Assembly (NCBI RefSeq): GCF_003353425.1
Contig: NZ_QRAO01000002.1
Coordinates: forward strand, 234,496 to 298,495
DNA from: Marinirhabdus gelatinilytica
GTDB taxonomy: Bacteria > Bacteroidota > Bacteroidia > Flavobacteriales > Flavobacteriaceae
Reading direction: 5' to 3'
Length of the DNA stretch: 64,000 nucleotides
Shown: positions 32,939 to 41,831 of the stretch, piece by piece
Numbering within the stretch: the stretch's first letter is position 1
Layout: every line of letters begins with the position of its first letter
The notes under the pieces: model-generated
The model's database searches: none
Told to the model about the DNA's origin: nothing
The model's input: the letters and a program-made list of their open reading frames with translations, nothing else
Program-made: the position numbers and the translations under genes

Positions 32939-32947
32939 ATACAGAAG

Positions 32948-32974
32948 CCTGAGGACAAAGTCCTTGGGCATTTT
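32948..32974 (+). terminator. Second terminator-like hairpin
   Basis: GCCTGAGGAC and GTCCTTGGGC form a 10-bp stem with two wobble pairs and an AAA loop, followed by ATTTT. It follows the duplicated tRNA end as the first terminator follows the intact tRNA. Confidence 0.5.
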
Positions 32975-33244
32975 AATTTGTAAGCAAGCCCAACGCGGTT
33001 TTGTAAACCCAACAAATAAAAATGACCAGTATGCCATAGTATTGGGTATCTGTTTGCAACAAATGCGACGTAAGGGGATTTTCTACATCCCTATATATTA
33101 CGACCATCGATAGAACTTTCACAAAACACACCGGCTTCCATCAAAAAACTTAATAAATCCATTACAATTCTTAATAAGTTTTAGGGTTTGTTTTTCGCTA
33201 ATCTTAGTACTTTTACATTCTGAAATCTTACAAAGAATAATACC

Positions 33245-34225
33245 ATGAGCGATACAGTTGAAAGAATAAAATGTTTGATTATTGGATCTGGTCCTGCGGG
33301 ATACACGGCGGCTATCTATGCTTCCAGAGCAGACCTTAAACCTGTTATGTACACTGGGATGGAGCCTGGTGGACAATTAACCACTACTACCGAAGTAGAT
33401 AATTTCCCTGGCTACCCAGAAGGGATAGACGGTCCCACGATGATGGTACAACTGCAACAACAGGCCGAACGTTTTGGTACCGAAGTACGTATAGGGATGG
33501 TAACAGCTGTAGAATTCAGTGATGAAGTGGGCGGAATTCATAAAATTACTGTGGATAACTCAACACAACTAGAAGCCGAAACAGTTATTATTTCAACTGG
33601 AGCTACTGCAAAATATCTTGGGTTGCCAAGTGAGCAGAGGTTACGTGGCGGTGGAGTTTCTGCTTGCGCGGTTTGTGATGGGTTTTTCTACAAAGGACAA
33701 GATGTAGCTATAGTTGGTGGTGGTGATACCGCTGCCGAAGAAGCTACCTACCTTGCCAATATTTGTAAAAAGGTTACTATGCTAGTCCGTAGAGATGAAA
33801 TGCGTGCTTCCAAAGCAATGCAACACCGTGTTACATCAACCAAAAATATAGACCTGCGCTACAATACCGAAGTTGACGAAGTGTTGGGCGATATGGTGGT
33901 TGAGGGACTGCGTATGAAAAACAACCAAACTGGCGAAAAAGAAACGATAGATATCACAGGATTGTTTATCGCCATAGGCCACAAACCCAATACCGATATC
34001 TTTAAAGACCAGATTACCATGGACGATACGGGCTACATCAAAACCGAAGGAAAGTCTACTAAGACCAACAAGCCGGGCGTATTTGCCAGTGGCGATGTAC
34101 AGGACAAGGAATACCGCCAGGCTGTGACGGCAGCAGGAACGGGATGTATGGCAGCCTTGGATGCAGAGCGATATCTAGCTGAAATTGGCAGTGTAGAGGA
34201 AGTAACAACGTCTACATATAATTAA
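33245..34225 (+). CDS. trxB: Thioredoxin-disulfide reductase
   Basis: A 326-residue flavoprotein that passes electrons from NADPH to thioredoxin in the cytoplasm. FAD site GSGPAGYTAAIYASRA (residues ~12-27), active dithiol CAVCDG (about 140-145), NADPH site VGGGDTAAEEATYLA (about 156-170) and the C-terminal FAD motif FASGDVQDKEYRQAVTAAGTG are all intact. Length and domain order are normal. It is a single gene with its own hairpin terminator. Confidence 0.96.
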   Translation: MSDTVERIKCLIIGSGPAGYTAAIYASRADLKPVMYTGMEPGGQLTTTTEVDNFPGYPEGIDGPTMMVQLQQQAERFGTEVRIGMVTAVEFSDEVGGIHKITVDNSTQLEAETVIISTGATAKYLGLPSEQRLRGGGVSACAVCDGFFYKGQDVAIVGGGDTAAEEATYLANICKKVTMLVRRDEMRASKAMQHRVTSTKNIDLRYNTEVDEVLGDMVVEGLRMKNNQTGEKETIDITGLFIAIGHKPNTDIFKDQITMDDTGYIKTEGKSTKTNKPGVFASGDVQDKEYRQAVTAAGTGCMAALDAERYLAEIGSVEEVTTSTYN

Positions 34226-34245
34226 AAAATAGTATCTAAAATATG

Positions 34246-34286
34246 AAAACCGTTCAAAAGGAGATTTTCCTTCTGAATGGTTTTTT
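34246..34286 (+). terminator. Terminator of trxB
   Basis: AAAACCGTTCA pairs with TGAATGGTTTT (one G-T pair), extended inside by AAGGA/TCCTT, and is followed by T residues. Confidence 0.7.
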
Positions 34287-34323
34287 CATTCCGGCCAATT
34301 AGCCGATAGCTTTATTTAATTGA

Positions 34324-34812
34324 TCATTCCGCTGCTTTGTGGTCAAAACTGAAAACCCGTTTTAGTTTCCATACATTATTTAATAATTCATAGTATGAAG
34401 TAAAGCGAGCATAACCAGTTTTTTCAATTTCTCCACCAGATTCCTTTCTGAAGAATTCATGGGCTCCGTTTACCAATGCCCCATATAGACTGTCGTTATT
34501 TTTAAGTGGGAATACCTCCAAGCTACCTTCAATTAATTCCCGGGTTATTTTTACAGAGCGATTTCCGCAGATATTTTTTGCCATGGCTTCCAAGAATTCT
34601 TTTTTATCCTGGGTGCCACCCACATCGTGGTAGAATTCCAGATCTTCTGCTAGTACAGTTTCCAGATCTTTCAAATTACAGTTGTTAAAGCCTTCCTCGA
34701 AGAGGATACTATCTAGCCTTTTCATTTGCATAAATAACCCTGAAGTAGTCTCAACCTGTGATATGGCTACTGTTGTTAGTGCCGAAAATAGCAGGATAAG
34801 CAATGCTTTCAT
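34324..34812 (-). CDS. DUF4440 / NTF2-like exported protein
   Basis: A 162-residue protein with a signal peptide (MKALLILLFSALTTVAIS) and one NTF2-like cone fold. Helix-strand pattern: FNNCNLKDLETVLAEDLEFYHDVGGTQDKKEFLEAM is the DUF4440 signature (D-x-EFYHD-x-G), followed by strands in GYARFTSYYELLNNVWKLKRVFSFDH. Members act as small binding or catalytic pockets; the ligand is unknown. It is convergent with trxB and is separated by 135 bp from the head-GIN gene upstream on its own strand. Confidence 0.8.
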   Translation of the reverse strand: MKALLILLFSALTTVAISQVETTSGLFMQMKRLDSILFEEGFNNCNLKDLETVLAEDLEFYHDVGGTQDKKEFLEAMAKNICGNRSVKITRELIEGSLEVFPLKNNDSLYGALVNGAHEFFRKESGGEIEKTGYARFTSYYELLNNVWKLKRVFSFDHKAAE

Positions 34813-34947
34813 AAAAAGATGGTTTAATTAAATCCGTCCTAACCTTCAAAAAGTGCTAGGACGGATACGGCGGTTAGCCGATAGCTTCTTGTCTAGATCC
34901 AAAATTCCAATGAGGAGTTTTGAAAATTGAAACCGATAAAGATACGT

Positions 34948-35676
34948 TTACATCTTCCGAACGCTTCCGGATTTACTACTGTTGTCCTTCACGGCTGTTG
35001 GGTTTCCGTAGTAGTTTACATCGCCACCACTGGATGCATCCACTTCCAGGTTATCTTTTACGTTCACAGTAATCTCGGCACCGCTGGAAACCTCAGCTTT
35101 GCAATTAACCACCAAGAGGTCCTTAGCATCTATCTCACTGCCACTGGATGCGTCCGCGGTAAGTTCCGATGCTCTTCCTGAGACTTTAATATCTGCTCCA
35201 CTGCTACAATCTACGTAGAGGGTTTTTGCAAATACGTTAATTTCTAGGTCGGAACCACTACTGGAATCCAAGGTAAGGTTTTCGGCCTCAAGGGTGCCAT
35301 CCACTATCACATCGGCTCCGCTGGAGGAGGCTACTTCGTCCAATGCAACATAGGTTACAAAAACCTTTTTGGCTTTGGATTTACCTATGTTGTGGCTGTT
35401 TGCTGTTTTAACATGTAGTGTGCCGTTTTGGATTTCGGTGTCAATGATTTCGTGCAGGTTTTCGTCTGCTTCAACTTTAATGCTCGCGGTAGTACCTTTG
35501 GAAAGGTATACGTCCAGCCCAGAACTACCTCGTACTTTTGTAAAATCTTCTGTAACGCTTCGGGTTTCGGTAGTTACATTGCCGTTGCCGTGGGTTTGGT
35601 TAAAGCCTATATCGAAGTTACACGAACTCAAGGTTACGGTTGCTATGGTGAGCAAGATAATTTTTAGTGTTTTCAT
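34948..35676 (-). CDS. Head-GIN domain (DUF2807) lipoprotein
   Basis: A 242-residue lipoprotein (LSSC, Cys 19) consisting of the head-GIN beta-helix. The fold shows as repeated short strands with SSGS/SSGA turns (GSSGLDVYLS, ASSSGADVIVDG, DSSSGSDLEINV, DASSGSEIDAK, EVSSGAEITV, DASSGGDVNYYG). Such domains in Bacteroidota are probably surface or periplasmic adhesion modules. It ends the minus-strand operon with PspC, PadR and DUF4870 proteins, though a 115-bp gap separates it from the PspC gene. Exact function unknown. Confidence 0.88.
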   Translation of the reverse strand: MKTLKIILLTIATVTLSSCNFDIGFNQTHGNGNVTTETRSVTEDFTKVRGSSGLDVYLSKGTTASIKVEADENLHEIIDTEIQNGTLHVKTANSHNIGKSKAKKVFVTYVALDEVASSSGADVIVDGTLEAENLTLDSSSGSDLEINVFAKTLYVDCSSGADIKVSGRASELTADASSGSEIDAKDLLVVNCKAEVSSGAEITVNVKDNLEVDASSGGDVNYYGNPTAVKDNSSKSGSVRKM

Positions 35677-35791
35677 GATTTTTGTTTTATTGGTTGTTTT
35701 TTTCTATTGAAATTCATGGAATTGTAATCTCATTGAGATTCCTCCTCCTGTCTCGTTCAGGATAACAGGATAACAGTATATGGTCATTGTC

Positions 35792-37540
35792 CTATATAGA
35801 ATCGTTCACTTTTGTGGTTTTTGTTTGGAGGGTATCCTCTTCTTTTATGAATATATTGGTTTCAGTTTCCTCCCCAAAATCTTCAGATACTTCCTGCCTC
35901 CAGTTTTCGTTTTCAGAAGTTAGGGTTTCAATATTTTCCTCAACTGAATCATCTTCAGGGCAATCAAGACACTCTGCTTTATTCTTAAGAATCAAAAGAT
36001 GTTGTCCTTCTGTTCCGTTGTGGAGAATATCACCATAGCGCGAATCATTCCTGTGGAAAGAATAGGTATTTTCTTCGGCCACAAGGATACTTCCTTCGGG
36101 CAAAAATAGCGTAATATCAATCTCCTGGTCGCGGTATTTGTTTTCTATCGCAGTCAAGAAATAGCCATCGAGGAATAGGGTGCCGTTTTCGAAACTATAC
36201 TCATATTCAATAGCTTCGGCACGTTTTTTAGCGTTCAGGAAGCTGTTGCCCTCGGCGTTCTTGTCTATCACGATTTTTGCAACGCTATCGGTTGTAGATT
36301 TCACGATTAACCGTATATCGTTGCTGTAAATTACTTGGCTATCGTTTTCGTCATACTTAATCTCCACACCGTTCCCACGAGAGAGATGGGTATCGTACTG
36401 GGTATTGCCCTTCATGGCAACATACACGGTGTCTCCGGTACGCACGGGCAGTGTTTCTTCGGTCAACACTTCGCCGTTATAGGCTTTTTCGGTAGCTTGG
36501 CGAATACCCATGATGCCCAGCCCTATCAAAGAGGCCACCCAAAGTACCAATAGGATGATCTTTGCCTTGGTTCCAATGGATTTTAGGTTGCTCACCAAAA
36601 GTTTCAGTCCTAAGATAAAGATCACGAAAAATGGGATGCCCACTGCAAAGAAAGCCAGTAGCGACACCAGCCAGATAGGGCTGTTGGTCGTGTCTACCAG
36701 ATTTATGTAGTCCAGCACTTCTCCTGTTCCCCAAAGGTCTATGGTGCCCAGCGTGAAGAGGCTTATAATCAAGCTTACCAGCACGGTAAGGCCAATTAGA
36801 ATTAAGAATATTCCGAATAATTTGACAAATATCTTTAGGATAGTAAGAAGGATATTACCAAGCGTTTCAACAAAAGTGACTGCACCGTTGCCTACTTTTT
36901 GCCCGAATTTGTCATAGTCTGCATTTTTTACCCTATCTGCAACTGTTTCATATCCTTCCTTGAACTTTTTTTCGATATTGGAGATTGTAACGGCCTCACC
37001 GCTCATTTTCAGTTTTTCTGAAGTTGTCAATGCTGGCGGCACCAGTATCCAGAATAGGATATACACTATAATAAAGGTTCCGCTGGTGAGCAGGGTGAGC
37101 AATATCCACAATAGGCGTACCCAGATAGCATCTATCTTGAGATAGTGTGCCAATCCTGAAGAAACCCCAGATATAAATTTATTGTCCACATCCCTGAACA
37201 GTTGCTTGTGGGAACCATAGCTGCGGTCCCTGCGGGTACTGGAATGTGGGGGAGGGGTGTCGTCGAACATTTCCTCGTCCACTCGATAATCCTCGGGCTG
37301 TCCCATTACGGCGATTACCTCGTCCAATTCCTTTAGGCTGATTACTTGGGAGCTCGATTCAATTTTTTCGGAGAACAATTCTGAAATTCTCGCTTCAATG
37401 TCGCGTATAATCTCGTCCTTGCCCTGTGGATCGCTCAACGAGTTTTTTATGGCTTCCAGGTAGCGCGAAAGTTTGCCAAAGGCATCCTCGTCTATATGAA
37501 AGAACGTGCCTGCCAAATTTATGTTTACTGTCTTTTTCAT
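35792..37540 (-). CDS. PspC-domain membrane protein
   Basis: A 582-residue membrane protein. The N-terminal ~95 residues (VNINLAGTFFHIDEDAFGKL, VIAVMGQPEDYRVDEE) form a cytoplasmic lead domain; residues ~107-170 are the PspC domain (RDVDNKFISGVSSGLAHYLK followed by two membrane helices). Three or four more helices follow between about 225 and 345, and the C-terminal ~235 residues are a beta-rich, acidic domain resembling the head-GIN/adhesin type. This PspC-plus-GIN arrangement sits downstream of a PadR regulator whose stop overlaps this start by 4 bp. A role in envelope stress is suggested by PspC; the rest is inference. Confidence 0.88.
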   Translation of the reverse strand: MKKTVNINLAGTFFHIDEDAFGKLSRYLEAIKNSLSDPQGKDEIIRDIEARISELFSEKIESSSQVISLKELDEVIAVMGQPEDYRVDEEMFDDTPPPHSSTRRDRSYGSHKQLFRDVDNKFISGVSSGLAHYLKIDAIWVRLLWILLTLLTSGTFIIVYILFWILVPPALTTSEKLKMSGEAVTISNIEKKFKEGYETVADRVKNADYDKFGQKVGNGAVTFVETLGNILLTILKIFVKLFGIFLILIGLTVLVSLIISLFTLGTIDLWGTGEVLDYINLVDTTNSPIWLVSLLAFFAVGIPFFVIFILGLKLLVSNLKSIGTKAKIILLVLWVASLIGLGIMGIRQATEKAYNGEVLTEETLPVRTGDTVYVAMKGNTQYDTHLSRGNGVEIKYDENDSQVIYSNDIRLIVKSTTDSVAKIVIDKNAEGNSFLNAKKRAEAIEYEYSFENGTLFLDGYFLTAIENKYRDQEIDITLFLPEGSILVAEENTYSFHRNDSRYGDILHNGTEGQHLLILKNKAECLDCPEDDSVEENIETLTSENENWRQEVSEDFGEETETNIFIKEEDTLQTKTTKVNDSI

Positions 37541-37875
37541 TTCTTAGAGGTTGTGCTAGTTACTTTGTTTACGGCCTGTTGCAGTTCGCTCCAGGTGGTA
37601 GTTAATTCGTTTAAGAACAGGTTTCCTGTTTCTGTGAGTTCATAATACTTGCGTGGTGGCCCACTGGTAGATTCTTCCCAGCGGTAGGCCAGGAGTCCGG
37701 CATTCTTCAATCGCGTTAATAACGGATAGATAGTACCTTCAACCACAAGCATTTTTGCGTCTTTGAGGGTGTCCAATATATCACCGGTGTATGCCTCCCC
37801 GTCCTTTAAAATAGACAGGATGCAATACTCCAAGACCCCTTTGCGCATTTGCGCCTTTGTGTTTTCGATCTTCAT
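37537..37875 (-). CDS. PadR-family transcriptional regulator
   Basis: A 112-residue winged-helix protein: MRKGVLEYCILSILKDGEAYTGDILDTL is the PadR helix-turn-helix start, VVEGTIYPLLTRLKNAGLLAYRWEES the recognition helix and wing, and the C-terminal helix (LFLNELTTTWSELQQAVNKV) serves dimerisation. Short PadR proteins of this kind normally repress their own operon. Here it overlaps PspC downstream (4 bp) and the small unknown gene upstream (ATGA), so it is likely a local autoregulator of this envelope module. Confidence 0.92.
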   Translation of the reverse strand: MKIENTKAQMRKGVLEYCILSILKDGEAYTGDILDTLKDAKMLVVEGTIYPLLTRLKNAGLLAYRWEESTSGPPRKYYELTETGNLFLNELTTTWSELQQAVNKVTSTTSKK

Positions 37876-38075
37876 TTGCTTAATTTACATTTATGTTCGG
37901 TTTTGATTGATGATGCAGTAATTGTATCTTTCATTGTTGCAGAAATAGAGTCGCAGTGTTTGTGTTGCTGCGTTGTTATTTCTGTTTGTGTTTTGCTGGC
38001 TAGTTGCCTTTCTTGGACTTCTACACCCAATATGTTTAGGACAATGGCCATAACAATGCTAATTAGCGTGTTCAT
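37872..38075 (-). CDS. Small exported or membrane protein of unknown function
   Basis: A 67-residue protein with a hydrophobic N-terminus (MNTLISIVMAIVLNILGV) and a polar Thr/Ser/Lys/His-rich remainder containing two Cys (KHCDS, EHKCKLSK). No family recognised. The frame is supported by position: it overlaps the DUF4870 gene by 17 bp and the PadR start by 4 bp (ATGA), i.e. it fits exactly between two genes of an operon. It may be a small envelope protein of that module. Confidence 0.55.
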   Translation of the reverse strand: MNTLISIVMAIVLNILGVEVQERQLASKTQTEITTQQHKHCDSISATMKDTITASSIKTEHKCKLSK

Positions 38076-38562
38076 GTTCCTGAGGTTTTAATGGTTGTTG
38101 TTTTTTTATGAATGGGATGGTCAAGGGATATCTATACCGTTCGCCCCTGGATGCTTTTATGGTAGCGGTGATCACGGCGTACAATTCAAACACGAAGAGC
38201 CCTAGTAGAGCAATTGCAACGATTAGAATCAATACTACATAGCCCGACACGTTTTTCACGTTTTGTACCGAAACTTCGTGGTATTGATTTTCCAAGGTTT
38301 CAACGAGGGAAATAAAATCGGTCGCCAAAATGATAAAGAAAGGTAAGCAGGCCACTCCTATTAAAATTGTATAAACCAAAATACTCAACTGAAAATTAAG
38401 CGCCTGCCTACCGTGTTCGTTTATAAAAGGTTTCTCCTTGTTGGTAGTCCATAACAGCAAGGGAAGGATAAAGTTCCCCAACGGAAAAAGATATTTTGAA
38501 AACGTAGAGAGGTGTGTTGCCGCAGCTACATTTTTATCGTTATTTGAAAGGTTAGTTTCCAT
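38059..38562 (-). CDS. DUF4870 domain membrane protein
   Basis: A 167-residue membrane protein with three predicted helices. The DUF4870 signature is AAATHLSTFSKYLFPLGNFILPLLLW followed by FINEHGRQALNFQLSI (the conserved H-x-x-QALNFQ). Function unknown. It is the first gene of the DUF4870/small protein/PadR/PspC operon; TATATTTG on the minus strand at 38582-38589 gives a -7 element just upstream, without a clear -33. Confidence 0.88.
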   Translation of the reverse strand: METNLSNNDKNVAAATHLSTFSKYLFPLGNFILPLLLWTTNKEKPFINEHGRQALNFQLSILVYTILIGVACLPFFIILATDFISLVETLENQYHEVSVQNVKNVSGYVVLILIVAIALLGLFVFELYAVITATIKASRGERYRYPLTIPFIKKQQPLKPQEHEHAN

Positions 38563-38808
38563 AGACCATTAATTTCTTATACAAATATATGTCTATTGCT
38601 TGGTATTATGTTACGCATAGTACTAAATTTTAACAAAGTATTAACAATATCGTATTTTGATAAGGTTGTTGGGTTGTTCCCGATTTTCCTAACGTTAGTG
38701 ACTTTGTCCCGTTTTTTGATTACTGAAATGTATTTCTGAAAATGAACAATTTTCATGTTTCGTTTTTCTATTTTTACAGCACATTACACAAATTTATACC
38801 CTACCATT

Positions 38809-39270
38809 ATGCTCACACCCAAAAAAATAAACACCTTTACCATGTTGAAACTTCCCTCGGCTTTTCTAACGGGGGTCCGGGTCAGGGAAATTTCAGAAGA
38901 CCGCTGCGTGACATCGGTGAAATTACGGTGGATCAATCAAAACCCTTTTAAGTCTATGTTCTGGGCCGTACAGGGAATGGCTGCAGAGTTGAGTACGGGA
39001 GCCTTGGTGATGGCACAGATACGGGAGAGTAGTGCCAAAGTTTCTATGCTTGTGGCAAACAACAAAGCTACCTTTACCAAAAAAGCCAAAGGAAGAATCA
39101 CTTTTACCTGTAACGATGGAATGGCTATTCAAGAAGCAATAACTGCAACCGTTGCCAATGGTGAAGGCCAAACCTGCTGGATGAAAGCCGAAGGGGTGGA
39201 CCAGGCTGGAGATGTAGTTTCGGTATTTGAGTTTGAGTGGACGGTTAAGAAAAAGAGTGTAGGGGTTTAG
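38809..39270 (+). CDS. DUF4442 hotdog-fold protein
   Basis: A 153-residue cytoplasmic protein of the DUF4442 family, a thioesterase-like hotdog fold. Features: FLTGVRVREISEDRCVTSVKLRWINQNPFKSMFWAVQGMAAELSTG (the NPF and AAELSTG segments match the hotdog central helix), then strands KVSMLVANNKATFTKKAKGRITFTC. The usual catalytic acid is not obvious, so activity is uncertain. Although the frame is open from 38755, the ATG at 38809 is the better start. Confidence 0.8.
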   Translation: MLTPKKINTFTMLKLPSAFLTGVRVREISEDRCVTSVKLRWINQNPFKSMFWAVQGMAAELSTGALVMAQIRESSAKVSMLVANNKATFTKKAKGRITFTCNDGMAIQEAITATVANGEGQTCWMKAEGVDQAGDVVSVFEFEWTVKKKSVGV

Positions 39271-39449
39271 GGTTGAGCGCTTGAGGTATCGATTAGAATC
39301 CCTATTATAATACCAGTTACACAACTTCCGTAAATTTCCGCGCTTCTCTGCAAATTTATGCGTCATAAAGAGTTTGTTAATTTTTTCAGCAACATCCTGT
39401 AACATTCTGCTAAACATCCCAACACATAAACACCTAAACATTTTAAAAA

Positions 39450-40250
39450 ATGAACGCGCACGAAATAGACTACCGTATCCTAGGCGAGGAAATGCAATTT
39501 GTAGAAATAGAACTGGACCCCAATGAGGGCGTTATAGCCGAAGCAGGCAGCTTTATGATGATGGACGATGGGATAAAGATGGAAACCATTTTTGGCGATG
39601 GATCTGCTAAGGATAAAGGCTTTATGGGCAAGGTGTTTGGAGCAGGCAAGCGCTTGCTCACGGGCGAGAGCTTGTTCATGACGGCTTTTTATAACATAGG
39701 CGTGGGCAAACGGCAGGTGAATTTTGCGTCTCCATATCCCGGCAAGATCATCCCAATAGATTTAACCAGATTTGGCAATAAGTTTATTTGCCAGAAAGAT
39801 GCTTTTCTGTGTGCCGCAAAAGGCGTGAGCATAGGGATTGAATTCTCACGGAAATTGGGGCGCGGACTCTTTGGAGGCGAAGGGTTTATAATGCAGAAGC
39901 TGGAGGGGGATGGAATGGCATTTGTGCACGCTGGTGGAACCACGGCAACCAGGGAATTGGCTCCTGGCGAAAAACTGAAGATTGACACAGGCTGTATCAT
40001 TGGTTTTGACCACACCATACATTACGATATCGAATTTGTAGGAGGCATAAAAAATACCTTGTTTGGAGGAGAGGGATTGTTTTTTGCAACTCTCACAGGG
40101 CCAGGGACCGTTTTTGTACAATCTTTACCCTTTAGCCGTTTGGCAAAACGTGTTTGGGCTGCAGCACCAAGAGGAGGAGGCAAGAATAAAGGTGAGGGAA
40201 GCATCCTGGGGGGATTGGGAGATCTGCTGGATGGTGATAACCGGTTTTAA
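39450..40250 (+). CDS. TIGR00266 / AIM24 family protein
   Basis: A 266-residue beta-rich protein of the TIGR00266/AIM24 family. Signature: EMQFVEIELDPNEGVIAEAGSFMMMDDGIKMET at the start, then GESLFMTAFYN, GLFGGEGFIMQKLEGDGMAFVHAGGTT and the terminal LPFSRLAKRV followed by a Gly/Lys-rich tail. The fold is a double-stranded beta-helix barrel; function in bacteria is unknown. It has no signal peptide. The gene stands alone, between DUF4442 and a small conserved protein. Confidence 0.9.
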   Translation: MNAHEIDYRILGEEMQFVEIELDPNEGVIAEAGSFMMMDDGIKMETIFGDGSAKDKGFMGKVFGAGKRLLTGESLFMTAFYNIGVGKRQVNFASPYPGKIIPIDLTRFGNKFICQKDAFLCAAKGVSIGIEFSRKLGRGLFGGEGFIMQKLEGDGMAFVHAGGTTATRELAPGEKLKIDTGCIIGFDHTIHYDIEFVGGIKNTLFGGEGLFFATLTGPGTVFVQSLPFSRLAKRVWAAAPRGGGKNKGEGSILGGLGDLLDGDNRF

Positions 40251-40373
40251 CATAGTATACTTATCAACAATCATTTTTTTTTGAAAGTTTTTTAGTATCT
40301 TACATTCATATTTAATCCTAAACCTCACGCATATAGAAAAAAACTACGTAACCTAATTAATACCGAGTTTACT

Positions 40374-40571
40374 ATGGCAAGAGCAATGTTTGATTACACT
40401 AAAGCTGTATTAAAAAAAGTAAGTTTTGATGTTAACTTGTTCTGTAAAGAGTTGAAAAAAGCAATGGAAAGACTACTTCCTTACGAAATTGAGGAATTAA
40501 GGGTCTGGGTAGATGCTCTTATAAAACAGAACCCGCAATTAAATCAATGTTTAATATATTTAAATCCCTAA
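40374..40571 (+). CDS. Small conserved flavobacterial protein
   Basis: A 65-residue basic protein: MARAMFDYTKAVLKKVSFDVNLFCKELKKAMERLLPYEIEELRVW and a short tail. It is a helical protein of a kind I associate with many Flavobacteriaceae genomes; function is unknown. A start at the second Met (40386) is possible. A strong terminator directly after the stop supports a real, short transcript. Confidence 0.7.
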   Translation: MARAMFDYTKAVLKKVSFDVNLFCKELKKAMERLLPYEIEELRVWVDALIKQNPQLNQCLIYLNP

Positions 40572-40578
40572 CAAAGAG

Positions 40579-40600
40579 GCCTCCACATGGGGGCTTTTTT
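40579..40600. terminator. Bidirectional terminator between small protein gene and oxyR
   Basis: GCCTCC-ACAT-GGGGGC is a 6-bp stem followed by seven T on the plus strand, and A/T-rich sequence on the other side. It abuts the oxyR stop, so it may serve both genes. Confidence 0.7.
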
Positions 40601-41547
40601 TATTTCCTATTTTTCTTTGTTGGGCTAATAATTTCCACATCCTGAAACGCAATGGCACCACGAACCACCCCTGAAATTGTATCGTATAGTGCATTTATTA
40701 TTTGAAGTTTTAATTCGCTCGTGCTATAGATTAGGCTTACTTCCCTAGATGGGTGCGGCTTGGCAAAGTACCGTAAGTTATCTTTTTGTTTTTCTGAAAT
40801 TTCTAGAGTGTGTAAGTAGGGGAGCAGTGTCATTCCCAAGCCTTCGTTGCTCAGTTTAATAAGGGTTTCAAAACTTCCGCTTTCTAATTGAAAAGATTGG
40901 TCTGCATGTAATTTTGGGCTTTTGCACAAATTTACAACTCCATCCCTGAAACAGTGCCCGTCTTCCAGTAGCAAGATATCTTCTATATCAAGATCGGCAG
41001 TTTCAATTTCTTTTTTTTCAGCTAGTCGGTGGCTTTTTGGGATGTAGCCAACAAAAGGTTCGTAATATAGTGCACGTTCCCTTATTTTTTCTTGGTACAA
41101 GGGGGTCGCGGCAATGGCGGCGTCCAGATGGTTTTCAGAAATCTTTGAGATAATCTCATCTGTAGTGAGCTCTTCTATTTTCAGCTGTACCTTTGGATAA
41201 CGTTTCGTGAACGTTCTAAGGAACATAGGTAATAGCGTGGGCATAATTGTGGGGATAATGCCCAGCTTAAACTCACCCCCAATAAACCCTTTTTGCTGGT
41301 CTACCACGTCTTGCATCCTGTCGGCCTCGTTCACGATGTTTCGTGCTTGGCTCACAATTTTCTTACCTATATCGGTAAGTTCAATGGGCTTTTTGCTTCG
41401 GTCAAAAATCAAGATGTCAAGCTCGTCCTCTAACTTTTGAATCTGCATACTTAATGTTGGCTGGGTCACAAAGGTGTTTTCGGCTGCCTTGGTAAAGTTT
41501 TGGTGCTCTGCTACGGCGAGGACATATTTTAATTGAGTGATAGTCAT
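40600..41547 (-). CDS. oxyR: LysR-type peroxide sensor OxyR
   Basis: A 315-residue LysR regulator. The helix-turn-helix is at residues 1-60 (MTITQLKYVLAVAEHQNFTKAAENTFVTQPTLSMQIQKLE). The effector domain keeps the OxyR redox region GHCFRDGVVNLC at about residues 196-207, with two cysteines in the positions that form the peroxide-induced disulfide, and the family motif EGLGMTLLPYL. It should activate catalase and peroxidase genes elsewhere in the genome. ATG at 41547 gives the usual MTITQL start; a -7 element TATCTTTG lies on the minus strand at 41584-41591. Confidence 0.92.
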   Translation of the reverse strand: MTITQLKYVLAVAEHQNFTKAAENTFVTQPTLSMQIQKLEDELDILIFDRSKKPIELTDIGKKIVSQARNIVNEADRMQDVVDQQKGFIGGEFKLGIIPTIMPTLLPMFLRTFTKRYPKVQLKIEELTTDEIISKISENHLDAAIAATPLYQEKIRERALYYEPFVGYIPKSHRLAEKKEIETADLDIEDILLLEDGHCFRDGVVNLCKSPKLHADQSFQLESGSFETLIKLSNEGLGMTLLPYLHTLEISEKQKDNLRYFAKPHPSREVSLIYSTSELKLQIINALYDTISGVVRGAIAFQDVEIISPTKKNRK

Positions 41548-41701
41548 TTTGAAGTACGATTTTATGTGTACGGGGTACGAACACAAAGATACCAAATACT
41601 ATCGATAAAATTTATAATTACTCTTAACCTGTAAGTTTTTGGTTATTAGAAGGGTGGTAAACCAAAGTTCATTGTTCTGGTTTACTGCAGGCAAATGTCT
41701 G

Positions 41702-41763
41702 GTTGGGCGCAGTCGAAATCTTTAAAATTATTAAATTGGTTAACTTCTCGACTGCGCTCAACA
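41702..41763. repeat. Inverted pair of a dispersed flavobacterial repeat
   Basis: GTTGGGCGCAGTCGA (41702-41716) and TCGACTGCGCTCAAC (41747-41761) form a 15-bp inverted repeat with one mismatch, enclosing an AT-rich stretch. Related sequence (CTAAGCGGAGTCGAAG) occurs after dnaK. It lies between oxyR and the DUF2141 gene. Confidence 0.6.
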
Positions 41764-41831
41764 GACCTCTAAGTACTTCTTTTGGAGTTATTGCAGATTT
41801 TATTTTTTTTGTTTTAAACTTTATACACTGG

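Noticed and set aside
35735-35774. AATCTCATTGAGATT palindrome and AGGATAACAGGATAAC repeat before the head-GIN gene
   Set aside because: Too short and without a consistent relation to a promoter; noted only.
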